Shown piece by piece: positions 22,726-35,300 of a stretch of 64,000 nt of DNA. Source of the stretch: Apostichopus japonicus (Eukaryota; Echinodermata; Holothuroidea; Aspidochirotida; Stichopodidae). Each line of letters opens with the position of its first letter. Position 1 is the stretch's first letter. The translations under genes were made by a program, and so were the position numbers. The DNA lies in the NCBI RefSeq assembly GCF_037975245.1, contig NC_092580.1, forward strand, positions 21,998,501 to 22,062,500, given 5' to 3'. The notes below the pieces were generated by a model. It was not told the DNA's origin. It searched no databases and saw only the letters and a program-made list of their open reading frames with translations.

Positions 22726-23076
22726 TTGAAATCTGTTTTTTGACATCATTTCATCTGCCCTTTTTCATTTGACATCTGCTGAACTATTATAATTGGTGGT
22801 GAGTAAATCACTACAACTAACAGGCATAAAATAAAAACTGTTCTTTTTTGTCAACAACAAATGAATATTAATGTCCTTATTTTGAGCATCCTTTTTACAA
22901 GTTAACCATGAATCAATCCAAATCTATGACGGTCATTCACCCGCCTCTTGACCTTGGTGTTCGTGCAATATATTGCCATAAATAGGCAACAGCTCTAAAT
23001 CTTAAGTGACTGAATCATCATAAACACAAGCGCTTGTATTGAAAGAAATAACTGGTTGCAACCTAGCTTCTTCTCT

Positions 23077-23466
23077 TCACAACTGTGATGGTAGATAAAA
23101 ACAAGTGATGACATTTACAATTCTACTACATAATGTAGCTGCTACTTCTGCTCCTTCACCAGTCTTATAGTGATTCTGCATCATCGATAGATTCAAAACA
23201 AAAACTAATGATCCCCCTCCTCTCTTACAAAGGCGCCGTGCTTCAACAACGTTTAAAGTAAAATTGTGATATAAACCATCCCTCACACTTTGGTCAATTG
23301 TGTTGGCGGCGATTTGTACCGCTGGCCTTAATCGGACCTGATCGATACTAGCAATTTCGCCATACGTCGATAAAATTTTGATATCGAGTGGTTCGGCAAT
23401 GGATGATACAGGCAACATTATAAGACACCATGAAGTGATGTATGTATCGAAACTGAAACGGGCCAT
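23077..23466 (-). pseudogene. Orphan truncated cyclase exon 1 with chimeric ORF
   Basis: Starting at the ATG at 23466, about 73 codons match cyclase exon 1: signal peptide, [20 protein letters not shown] and LYHNFTLNV. At the duplication junction the frame continues without a stop into former non-coding DNA for ~57 more codons, ending at 23077 (129 aa in all). No downstream cyclase exons exist in this copy and the exon's donor is missing, so it cannot make a receptor. It is probably a pseudogene, although it retains a signal peptide and the copied upstream region. Confidence 0.8.
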
Positions 23467-23914
23467 TCTGAGTCACTTAGGCTTTTAGACTTACTCTGTT
23501 CATAAACAGTTCCTATGATATATAACTCATTACTAATTGCCCATCTTGAGCGGCTATGAAACCCTCGTGAAGTATTCGACAGTTAAAAGGGAATGCGACT
23601 GCACGAAGGGCTGCGCGCAAATAGCCCCGTGTTTCTTTATTTGGCCTTATTATTATTTAAAAAGCTCTAAATGCATGGTCTAGTTTTTGTTATGCAAAGC
23701 TACACAGCGCATGCTCTGTGATTTCCATGTCATATGAGAGTGTTTTACACATGCATGGAAGATTATATTATATTAAACGTCATAAATGAAAAGTGCATGA
23801 CGATCAGGGGAACTTTTAATATAAGCCCACACATGGCATGTAATCAGTTTGGGTCATCCCTCCACCACCCCCCTCCCATCAAAATGGAACACCCGAAAGG
23901 CATTGGAGAACCCG

Positions 23915-24130
23915 GTTTGAATTGGAGATTTCGAAGTGCAGATGGGTTAACCATGGAATTGTGGCTCATGTTCGTAACAGGCTTGTGAAATTTATCAAGA
24001 GTTCTGTAGACAGACAGACCCAAACTGTTGATACTGTTTGTTATTTTGAATTGTGTTCACGACATTATACAAGTAGTAGAAAGCCTTGTAGTGGGGCTTC
24101 TATATACTTCCAAAGACAAAGGTCAATATG
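23915..24130 (+). mobile_element. LINE 3' fragment, unit B (internally deleted)
   Basis: Counterpart of the fragment at 16190-16735. It has lost ~340 bp, so the ORF2 tail and 3' UTR are gone and the sequence jumps from GTCAATATGAATA to GAATCAAATAGAAG. Confidence 0.6.
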
Positions 24131-24337
24131 AATAGAATCAAATAGAAGTGAAATTAATTAGAGAAAATGGTCACGGTAACCATAGCCAAGGGGAACGTTG
24201 TAACCCCTAAAGAGAAAGACCCCCCTCCCGCAAATACTTAGATGAACACCCGCAGTTTGTGGCTCTTTCAAGTGTGGATTATTGTTATATAGTGTAGAGT
24301 ATGTGGTATCCCCCAGATTTATAGTCAAGGAAATTTG

Positions 24338-24588
24338 CTATGAGAGAAGAATTTGAAGCACTAAAGGAGAATAACACGTTTGAACTAACTGTTTTACCAG
24401 AGGATAGAAAATCAGTGGGTGGGGGAGACGGATGAAGGAGGGGTTTACATACCATTAAAGAAAATGCCCAATGTCTAGCCAAGGGGTTCAATAAGGAACA
24501 TTTGCCCCAACTGCTTATACCACGTTAGTAATGCAATTGGCAGTACAAAATGACGTCATCGTGCATCAAATGGATGCCAAAAAAAAAA
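24338..24588 (+). mobile_element. Copia-type pol relic, unit B
   Basis: Same relic as 16956-17205, beginning EEFEALKENNTFELTVLPE. It has the same frameshifted layout, so it was already dead before the duplication. Confidence 0.6.
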
Positions 24589-24598
24589 ACTTATTTGC

Positions 24599-24735
24599 AG
24601 GCTTGGATTCTTGATTTTGTTAATAACATCCATATGATGCTTTCATTATTTCAAAACAGTCTACCATGAATGAACCTCGCGGTTATCATTTAGAAAAGAG
24701 GTGCGTTTTATTAGTAGTCTCAGTTTTAACAAATA
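24599..24735 (+). pseudogene. Decayed duplicate of sulfotransferase exon 1, unit B
   Basis: Counterpart of 17214-17350. It reads LGFLILLITSI and then TGA, and the donor-like GAGGTGCG is retained. It sits ~525 bp upstream of the true exon 1 of copy B. Confidence 0.7.
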
Positions 24736-25124
24736 CATATAATTTTACTGCGCGGATACGTGAGTTTGCATATAACAATTGTAAGCTTTTTTTGCATATA
24801 CCCATCAACCTATAGATCAACCAGAGAGTTTTGTAGTAAAATCACAGAAATTGGAAAAAGTATAACGGAAAACTGTAAGCCTAGGGCTACGCCATGTGCA
24901 GCACTGCAAAAGCTAGACGGTAACTTGAGAACTGAACGGTCATTGTTGATTTAATTTTGGTATTGTTAAAAAGGTGTCTCCTACAGACACGGCATTGTCA
25001 CAAATGACTGGAGCGATTAGTATTCCTTATTCTCAGACTTTAGTATACGTTGCTATATAGCTACGCTGGACCTAAGTTGTTAATTTCAGTCTAGAAATCG
25101 ACTTGGTAGATCAGTCATTTGAAA

Positions 25125-26714
25125 ATGGAGAGGATGCGACGCTGTCGGCTTGGATTCTTGATTTTGTCAATTACAACAATATATGGTGTTTTCATTACTT
25201 CAAAACATTCTATTAAGAATGAACCTCGAGTTTATCATATGGAAAACAGGTGCGTTTTATTACAAGTCTCAGTTTTAACAAATATAAATTTACAGTGTGC
25301 ATACACACTAAGCCACTATCAGTTTCGTTGTTATCCCCTATTGTTTAAACTTACTAAGTTTAAGTACGTTTCCGTCTTGGTTTTAAGTTTTAATTTTATT
25401 AATCATGATAAAGGATATTAAATAGACAAGTCTTTCTTTGGTTAAATATGTTTATGACTGACATATCAATTAAGGTACCAAACAGAAATGAACTGGAAGA
25501 TTTCTACGTGAGAGTTCGCCCTGTGCCCCAGCCGGACACCAATGGCATTTCCTACATCAGTTTTACCCATGTTCAGCAGTCATTTATCCACATATACATC
25601 TACATATATATATATGTATATATCCATTTGCAGAGTCGAGGCAATTATTCCAAAGAGCAAGTCTGCGGTCATCTCACAAGAACCGAATAGTGTCTATAAA
25701 GAGCGATCTCGGTCTGAAAATTGGACACAACCACCGCCTAGGATATCTACTACTGCACAAAAAGTCATCGTGCTTGCTAAGACACATAAAACTGCAAGCT
25801 CCACACTAGCGACAATCATTCAACGGTTTGGAATCACTAACAACCTCAGCTTTGCTTTACCTAAGCTGGTGGTCAGGTTTGGCTTTACACCCTTCACATC
25901 AGACATGTTAGCAATACAACCAAAACATGGTGGCTTCCACATATTTGTAAATCATGTACCTTTCAACAAAACTAGCATACAACAAGTCATGAAACCAAAA
26001 GCCAAATTTGTGACGATAGTTAGGAACCCTGTGACTCACTTTTCTTCGGTTGTTAACTTTTATAATGTGGCGAAACTTTTCAACATGTCTGGCAACATCT
26101 ATTCTCCAGATTTCGCGTTTTCAATTTTACTAAAAAGAATAGTGCAGAGTAACCATATCACTTGCCGTTATACCTACAATGGCCAAATGCGTGACCTAGG
26201 TCAATTTCACAAGGAATCCGTTTTATCCCGAGAGGTGATAGCCGAGCGGATCAAACTACTTGACGAACAGTTTGATTTAGTTCTTCTTCAAGATTATTTC
26301 GACGAATCCTTGATTTTATTGCGAAGAGAGATGTCCTGGAGTTTCGAAGATATAGTCTACAAGTCAATGAAGGTAAGGGAACGCCAGAGGGAGTTACCAA
26401 GGCAACATCATATCGATTTGATTACGAAATGGAACTACGTCGATGTAATGTTATATAAATACTTTAAAGAAGTACTTCAGAATAAGATCAAAGAGTACGG
26501 TCCTTCTTTTGGTAACGACCTGCGACACTTTAGGAGAGTGAAAACAGAAGTATTAAATTTATGCCAAAAGAAACCTAAGTCAGAGGGGTGTCACGATTTT
26601 CGGAAGGATGTGCCTTCGTATACAATTTTGTCAATCAGGAAAGAAAACGAAACACTTGCTAGAAAACTCCTACAAACCAAACAGATGAGGAGAAAGAACT
26701 TGACACTATTTTGA
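25125..26714 (+). CDS. Galactose-3-O-sulfotransferase-like enzyme, copy B
   Basis: Paralogue of the gene at 17696-19440 with the same structure. Exons 25125-25249, 25475-25507 and 25634-26714 total 1,239 nt (412 aa). It keeps the type II signal anchor (LGFLILSITTIYGVF), the PAPS loop KTHKTASSTL and the 3'-phosphate motif VRNPVTHFSS, with no stops or frameshifts. Differences from copy A cluster after the catalytic core: NFYNVAKLF versus NFFHLAKHF, SNHITCRY versus SNRTSCLS, and QFHKESVLS versus QFHNESDLS. Two N-glycosylation sequons are therefore absent here. Two residues are added near the C-terminus (KKPKSEGC versus KKPEGC). Its promoter region is a copy of unit A's, now next to the orphan cyclase exon. 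Likely functional. Confidence 0.92.
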
Positions 26715-27307
26715 AAAATAGGGTACATTTGCTTCTCACGTGCGTACTTCCTATTTCTGTGAAAAAGATCCACATACCCAAGTATGAAGTGTATCTAATC
26801 TTAATTTTGGAGTTACTGAGTTTCCAAAGGTTTTCTTCACCATTATCATTGACATCAAATAACCTTTACACCCCCCCCCCTAAACAATTCCCAAGGATAT
26901 TTTCATCCATTGTGAAGACAAAACTGATTACTGTTTCATATACTGAATATGATATGTAATATCATGATATGATGTCATAAGTTTGCTGTCATATCACAAG
27001 ATAAGTCACAGTAGGGGTGATATTGGGAGATTAATACAAACTTTTGTTTTGTTCATACAGGTCAAAAATTTGAGTATTGAATAACTTCAAAAAAAAACAA
27101 AAAAAAAAACACGTCAGATCAATGGTTCTGTACAGTACTCTTAGTGCTGAGAAAGTTATTTCCTGCAGTCATCCAAAAGTAAAGATTGCGGGGGACCAGA
27201 ACAGGTTATAACTGGCCATATGCTGTGAATTAGTTTGTAAAGAGATAAAGCATTCACACTGCATTACAACAACTCTGGCATTTCACTTCCATAATTCTAG
27301 TCCAATC

Positions 27308-28450
27308 ATGCTAGTGCATCTTGCAATCATGCAAATCAATCTAGCCCATACATGTATCCATTGTATACATCTCCACTGTTCGCAATTGCAGAGAAACACA
27401 GAATTAACATACACATGTATGCTAACAACACACAGTTATATGTTTCATGTGATCCAAAGGATGCTGATGCTGTGCTACGTCGACTGGAGAGTGTGATATC
27501 AGAACTACGAGAATGGATGACAGACAACCACCTAAAATTGAATGATACTAAAACCGAATGTCTAATTATCTGTAAAAGAAGTAAAAAAGAAGTTTCCTTT
27601 GTCACACATCACATAAATTACGATAGGAACTACAAAGATTGCTGCAAGTGTATCAGCCCGTAACAGAGGATGGAAATCACAAGATGGAAATGGTTCAATA
27701 ATATGCTGCTCGTATAGTTTGTAAGCAAAGGAAAAAAGACCATGTCACACCACTACTGGAATCATTGCATTGGCTACCAATAGATTTTCGAGCGAAGCTT
27801 AAAATTAACCTACTCACTTACAAAGCTCTGCACGGTCTCGCCCCCTACTACCTGTCTTGTCTCCTTACACCGTATGAACCTAGCAGAACCCTACGTCATC
27901 ATCACAGGAATTGCTCAAGGAGAAGAGAACAAGATGCAAGACCGGCGACAGAGCCTTCTCAGTCAGCGCTCCCAGATTATGGAACGCCTTACCAACTCTG
28001 TGCGTGTATGCATGTTCTCTTACCACTTTTTAAACTGTTTGAAAACAAATTGTTTTAGACTCGCTTTTACTGTGTAATTGACTGTGTTTTAACTTTTATT
28101 TTATATAGATACTACGTTTGGAACTACTTACTTAACATTTTTTTTAAAAAAATTTTAAAATTTATTTACTACGTTAAAGGGTTCTATTTTTTATCGTTTA
28201 GTATTGGGTGTTTATTACTATCTGTTTTAGGCTTTTACAATAATTGTCTTACTGTACTATATTTATAAAAAAAAATTATCATTTTTTTTATATTGTTGCT
28301 TTTGGCCTTCACAGTTTTTGCCTTATTGGTTCTATATATTTAATATTTTGGTTTTTGTTACTATTTGTTCTCAGGTGTTACATTTGTAAAGCGCTTTGAG
28401 CAGCTTTACTGATTATGCGCTACTGTATATAAATATTACTTATTATCATC
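27308..28450 (+). mobile_element. CR1/L2-like LINE relic, unit B
   Basis: Copy of the relic at 20013-21340 with the same YANN substitution at the catalytic site. An extra ~210-bp deletion, with a short filler (AGAGGATGGAAATCACAAG), removes the segment between the palm and the C-terminal part. Confidence 0.85.
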
Positions 28451-29387
28451 ATCTTTCATACTGAGGTCCACTGCCCCTCCCCCCTCATCCAACAATATAG
28501 AAGTTCTTCATAGATCACCATCTGCCTCTGAAAGTAATACTTGGAGAAAGAAGGCTAACAAATTAGGACAAATGCCATTGATATACTTTAAACTTTCTTG
28601 TTGTATTTAACAAGCTTCTGGACAAGCCGGTAGAATGTGCCAAATTCGAAATAAATGCTGCTTTATCTGTATACCAGACTCTGTGGCTGAGTATAATCAA
28701 CGGGCCTAGGCCTAAGTACTCAACCAAAACATAGTTTTCATTTGAAATCTGTTTTTTGACATCATTTCACCTGACATTTTTCATTTGACATCTGCTGAAC
28801 TATTATTATTGGTGGTGAGTAAATCAATACAACTAACAGGCATAAAATAAAAACTGTTCTTTTTTTGTCAACAACAAATGAATATTAATGTCCTTATATT
28901 GAGCATCCTTTTTACAAGTTAACCATGAATCACTCCAAATCTATGACGGTCATTCACCCGCCTCTTGACCTTGGTGTTGGTGCAATATATTGCCATAAAT
29001 AAGCAACAGCTCTCAATCTTAAGTGACTGAATCATCACAAACTCAAGCGCTTGCATTGAAAGAAATAACTGGTTGCAACCTAGCTTCTTCTCTTCACAAC
29101 TGTGATGGTAGATAAAAACAAGTGATGACATTTACAATTCTACTACATAATGTAGCTGCTACTTCTGCTCCTTCACCAGTCTTATAGTGATTCTGCATCA
29201 TCGATAGATTCAAAACAAAAACTAATGAACCCCTCCTCTCTAACAATGGAGTCATGCTTCAACAGCCCCCTCTCATCATCGTCGTCGTCCTCTTAGCCTG
29301 GTGCTGCCTCATGATTCCTCTCCAAGGGACTGGAACTCACCGTCCACCTGACGTCTGGCCTTTCATATTTCTTCTTCGTAAACCAAG

Positions 29388-32300
29388 TCACCATCTCCTA
29401 CAGTAAAACAAATGCAAATAAGTGTTATGTGACCAACCCGAAGGAAGAGAGTTTTTTTTTTTTTCAATGCTTGCAGTGACGACCATGACAAGAAATGGTA
29501 GACTCACCGATTACCCTTAGCATTGAAAATGTCGTTCACATCGGGAGCACCCTTTGGATGGTTGAACCTTGGCTTTGAGGTATCTCTCGGAATAACTGTG
29601 GTTGCAGGACGTTGCAAAGTAGCCAACATTTCTGCTAACGAAAAAGAAAATACACTGAATCATTGCTGAGCTTTCAATTGTACCAGTTTGACTGGTGAAC
29701 GAACGATGATCAACGTCATGCAACAATGTCTCAGCAATATCGTGATCGGATTTCTCATCCTCAATGTGTGAATGATACTTGCAAGGGGGGGAGCAATAGA
29801 TGGCATTTTAGTCTTCCCGTAATGTTTACATTTTATAATTTTGTCTTTTGACACGTTTTGTTTCCATGTATCAAAATAAAGTCGCAGACAATTCCATATC
29901 TACTTAGAAAAACCTTTTCAGTTTAACATATATAGATTACACACTACTTTATTTTTCTCTGTTACTTCCTGACTACTACGTCGGTCCTACCTAGTAGTGG
30001 CAGCTCCCTGGCATGATATGAAACAGAACATTTGTTCACAACAATCTCTGTCAGATCAGTACTTTCTTTTTTTCAATGACAAGAATGGGTTGCAGATTTC
30101 AAACCTGCAGTTTGATATGACTATTTTGGTTGCCGTGACAATATTTGCTCCTCACTAAGGTGAGCTTACCCTGGTAATCTTCCTCCTCCTGCCTCTCATT
30201 GATATCCAAGGTCAGCTTCTTCAACCTCTGTTTCTCAGCTTGCTCTGCCTAAATGACAATGAAATACAACAAACTGATCAATACAACCCACAATTGACAT
30301 ACATAGAGCCCTCCCTACAGGGCTACTATGTTGAACAACAACTGTACACATTCTCTGTCCAGCTTCTAAACAAGTCTTGTTGAGTACTCTGTACAAGGAG
30401 TAATGCTCAAACCATACACCAAACAAATCTAGATTCAGCTGTATCCAGGTTCAGCTGCATCTAAAAGAGTGCTGTGCCAGTTCCTCCTCAACTACAAATC
30501 ATCACAAGAAATAACCCTCACTGATGGATTGGTGGATAAATGATGGATAAATGGATTGGTGAACTTTGGAGCCTTTAAGTAAGTATGGTGGTATTAAATC
30601 ATTTCTTTCACAACTCCATCTATATGGCTATATGTTTTTGTTATCTCATTGTTATGAATATAAGATGATGGACACCCACCTCTTCCCTGTTCTTCAAATT
30701 TGTTACCAGAGTGGAATCAATGGGCACCTCAAAGGCTTTCAGTTGTTGCTTGTTACCCTTCTTGGTCATTAGGGTAAAGTTCATTGTGTTTTTTTCTTCT
30801 TCCTGAAGTGGTTGCATGGAGCTAAATGTTAGCTTCTTCGGTGTTGGTTTGTGAAGGACTGGAACTCCAATATCCAGCTGCGGTACCTTGCTCGTTTCCA
30901 CAGTTCTCTGAAAGTTAATGTCAGAAGTTTTACTCCTAGACTTGAATCGTTAAGCAAATTTGTACACAAACATGAGGCTTACCCTAACTAATAACTTTGA
31001 TATACCAACAACGATGAAAGTTTGGCCCACTTTGCTCACACACACAAAATTAACAATTTGAACAGATCTTGATTTTGTTTTCACTACCCTGAGAGCTGGA
31101 TACTTTACTCAGGTTGACTAGAATTCAATTATATTCTTATATACTTGCTCTGTATGTATGCATTAACAAGTAATGTATGCATTAAGAAGTAAAACAACAA
31201 ACAGAAGTAAGAATGAAAACTTGAGAAGAAATGATTGTCTACGGGGAGGAATTATTTATTATGCACATACAGGGTCGCCAAGGACTAAATTAAGCCTAGC
31301 CTCAATAGTTAGTAGGATAAGTAGTACACCATACACAGCAGTCCTAATACGACCATATCAAACAACAAGCTATCCTAACTAGTTTTACGTGCTGATTTAC
31401 AACTCCATTGTGCTGATTTACAACTAAGTAACGACAGATTTTAGTGGGGCTGAAGAAAAGGCAAACAATGGGCATTTGAAAGAATAGAAACACAACAGTC
31501 TTTTTGAAGACTTGTATAAAAAGTCAAAGGCCTGGCAGACAAGAGCCTAAGGGCACTATGGTTCCTTGCTTATAAGCACTATCCTAAATTTGTGAGTTCC
31601 GGGTTTAATGTACACACACAATATTATTGCCATAATTATCACAAATCAATGATTGGTCCTTTTGAGAATCTGTTGACTTTTGTTAGATTTGTTTATAAGA
31701 ACTTGCAGAATCATCCTAACTGTACTAAATAACTTTGGTTGCACAGGAGTCAACCCATGGACATTTAAACTATGGCCACAAAAATTCAAATATTCAACTT
31801 AAAAAAAAGACAATACAGGTGACTGGAGGCGCTATTCCAAGGTCATGTGAGGTCAATAGAGGTCCACCACTCAAACAAAACAAAACTTTGCGTATGAAGG
31901 TCGCACAGGGGTCAACCATGGACAAATTTTGATCAGTTTGGAGGTTGAGCTTTTGACCCATAATTGACCTTTGTTGACCTTGGATCACATGACCGTTATG
32001 TTTGAAACAATCGCTTTCCCTATTCACAACTAGTCTCAAAATGTCAACCATGTCGGACCCCATTAGTGGAAGTTTCACAAGTTATTGCCCCCAAAAAACA
32101 CATTTTGATCCATAATTGACCTTTGGTGACCTTGGATTACATAACAGTTATTTCGGAAAACGTGCACCTACTTCATTTACAACTTGTCCCAATATATCAC
32201 ACACACGCCAAGTTGACTACATAGGTTCGTTTTGCTAAAGCAAGGAACCAATAACAATCTAACGAAAAGGTCATAAGGGTTGCTTTTTTATACCACAGAT

Positions 32301-35300
32301 TGACATCAAGCCAGAAATGCCACGCAATGAAAGAGCTCATATGGAATATTGTTTAGAAACCCCTACACTGTTGAAATATTTCATTCTGGTATCCAGCCAT
32401 TATGGTAAGCTACAATAGTCGTTTAGCTTTTATCACTGGTGTGATCACAAGTACCTTCTCTGTTCGATGTTGCTTGGGCAGGACTGAGTATTTGTGAATA
32501 CTTCAAGCGTGACTTACTATGAATAGACCTGTCCTTATGCTCGGTTAACTGCAATGAAAGAAAGAGTCCCAACTCAGGGAGGCTTGCCCTATATGTGTAA
32601 CCTTAAAAAAAAATGTCCTCTTGGAAACTGGGTTGTGACACAAACAGTTATCATCAAGCATAGTCATAGTGATATGCATTCTTAATACCTGATACGTCTC
32701 AGCCATTAACTTTTCATATTCCGATGAAAAGTCATCATCTTCTTCGCAGTTGATTAGTTTAGGGGCCCCCTTGATCACAGCCATCTATAAGAAAGAGAAA
32801 CCCAAGAAAAGAAATCTTGAGACTATAAAAGGAAGGAGAGAAAAAGAAGGAAAGACACAAAGATAGTCTTAGTTCACTTGTTTTGCATTCAGACTGATGA
32901 CTTGTACAAAGTGATTCCAAGTCTTCAATCCGCCACTTCTTCAGAAGAATCGAAACAATTTAATTCAAACAATTGAGTCTGAATGTAAAACACACTTCCA
33001 ATTGATAAGAACTTTTTGTTTGTTTTGGATTTTATGGTATTGAAACAACAACTTGATTTTGGAAGAATTATACTTTACATTTAAAAAGCAAAAGTAAGGC
33101 AGGATTGTTGTTGTTATCACATTTAATTGCACAAATCACCATTGCAAAGTAATATGAATGTCGAAACCTTCTATAACATCTGAAGAAAAATATCTGAACG
33201 GATTTAATAAATCTGGACGTTTTTTACAAATTGTGCATTTCTGAAGCTTCCAGACTTTAGCAATATTATTATGAAAAAGAAACCAATAGACTAATATGAC
33301 ATGATTAAAGTAGAAAACTTGGTTGCAGTTCTTCAAGCAAGTTCAGTTCAGTTCAGTTAATATATTTCGCATATACATAGACATACAAAGCAGTGCAGTA
33401 ATGGTATAAACAGGATACTAGAAAAGACATTAAATGTTTATCAAAGCTAGTAACCCTAAAGAAAAAGAAAGAAAATAACAGAACAAAGTAAGAAAGAAAA
33501 ACAAAATGTACAAAACAAACTTGACAATAATATCAATCACGGTACTTGGAAGTTAGATAACTCTTTAGTTTATACTTAAATGAAGCAAATGATTTCGAAT
33601 GTCTAATACCAGTTGGGAGATTATTCCATATTTTATAACAATAATTGTTTAGCAGAAACTTTCCATGTTTAGAGCGGTGTCTAGTGACAGCAAGAGCAAA
33701 TATTTGTATTGAGAGCATTAATACAGTTTGAAAATGGAACAGCCTATAAACAAAAGAAACAGACTGTTTTCGATGCTCGAATACAAAGTCCAACAAAATA
33801 CAGCTTTACCGAATATTACAACAAAAAAGGAAGCGAGGGACTTTTGACCCTTCGTCTTTCGCTTACCTGGTCATCCTCTTCTGTTTCACCAGCCGACTCC
33901 TCAGGGAGGTCTTCATCCTCGTCCATGCCGTCAACATCATCGGCAGTCTATCAGAAGAAAAATCACACAGAGACCACTGAATAGTGTTACGTTGGAATGC
34001 GAGAGGTCTCGATAATTAGTTTTAACGAGACACAAGCCTGGGTTCGTTTCCGTAAGGAACACAGACAAATTGACGAGTCTAGAGATTTTAAATGAGAACG
34101 TAAACTATATTGAACAATGGATTTCGAACCAACAACAACAAGTGGTAATTACAAATATATAGAAAATTACTCACAAACTTAATAAGATAGGATACACTTT
34201 AAAACACGCTGGTCTCTTCCAACGACGATATCCCTCAGAGGCCACGACCTTGATGACGACGATTCTCGGTCCGTTGTACCGCGAAATTCACTGGTCCTCG
34301 ACGAAGTTTCTTGCGATCCCAGAAACAGCAGTCACCTTCTAGGCGATGCTCCAAAATAGAAGACGGACTTCCAGCCACAAATCCAGTGAAGCACAAGTCG
34401 AACTTCTCGCCGACTAAATATTACCAGAGTCAGTCCAAAATCAGCTTTATAGCCACTAACTCCTGGCGTAACGAACTTCCTCAACGGAGACAGAAATTCT
34501 TCACCTTCTCCGCAATAACGACTGAAAACTGTACTTTCACAGTAAAGTCCTCTTCAAACTTCTGAATGGAAGTGTAGAATCAATCTTGGTATCGATATCT
34601 CAATCCTTCAGAAAATACTGGTAGTTGAGCACTGACGATATATAGTAGAATGATATAATCTGTGTCGTCGCTTGTATTCGTACAGAAACTGAGAAACTCT
34701 CCGATCTGGGCGGGTTTTTATACGATTCGCCATATCAAGAATCATCTAGATCTTTCTCGATACACTTGACCCAGTTTTTCTATTCTTGGAAGTCCTTTGC
34801 ATATCTTGCAAGCGTTCCAGAAAATCCACGAAGACGTGTACAGCCTACACGCGATCTCACGTAAACCGACGTCAACCCGAGACCAGCGCGTCATCATAAG
34901 GAATATACCAGAACAATCGTGCATTATAACATTGTGACACGGTAACCCGACCTAATTTCTCAAATACTGATTTATCACGTAGGCAATTTAAATACTTTCT
35001 ATCATATAACATTAGGTTCCTCACTAGCAGTAACTAGCGTTAGGCTACAATGGGCCCTCGTAACAATAGGGTCCAACAATCACAGTAATAAGAAACCTAT
35101 CTGCAGGAAAGCCTGAACAATATGTCTGAACACACACAAACCTGTTAATGTGAACACACTGATGTCACACAAACCAATTTATCTACTAACACATAGGCTA
35201 AATCTATCACACACTCAGAACCAGCTTTACCCGATGAACATTTTGAAAGACGAAAGAAATAATACAATACAATGAAAAATGGTACGTTCCACATAATCAA

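Larger units (their letters stand above)
15547..23248. repeat. Segmental duplication, unit A (7.7 kb)
   Basis: This is the left copy of a head-to-tail duplication. It begins inside cyclase exon 1 and ends at the junction near 23248. The same order of landmarks recurs in unit B: cyclase exon 1 start, LINE fragment, Copia relic, exon-1 relic, sulfotransferase gene, CR1/L2-like LINE, then a common 3' stretch ending GTGCTTCAAC. Unit A is longer mainly because of a ~1.1 kb LINE insertion (21644-22725) and because unit B has lost about 340 bp and 210 bp at two points. Confidence 0.93.
23249..29264. repeat. Segmental duplication, unit B (6.0 kb)
   Basis: This is the right copy. It starts at 23249, where cyclase exon 1 homology begins (ACGTTTAAAGTAAAATTG versus ACGTTGAAAGTAAAATTG at 15547). 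It ends at about 29264, where homology to 23248 stops after GCTTCAAC. The junction shows only 2-3 bp of shared sequence, which fits end-joining rather than recombination between long repeats. UPF2's stop codon is only ~120 bp beyond its right end. Confidence 0.93.
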
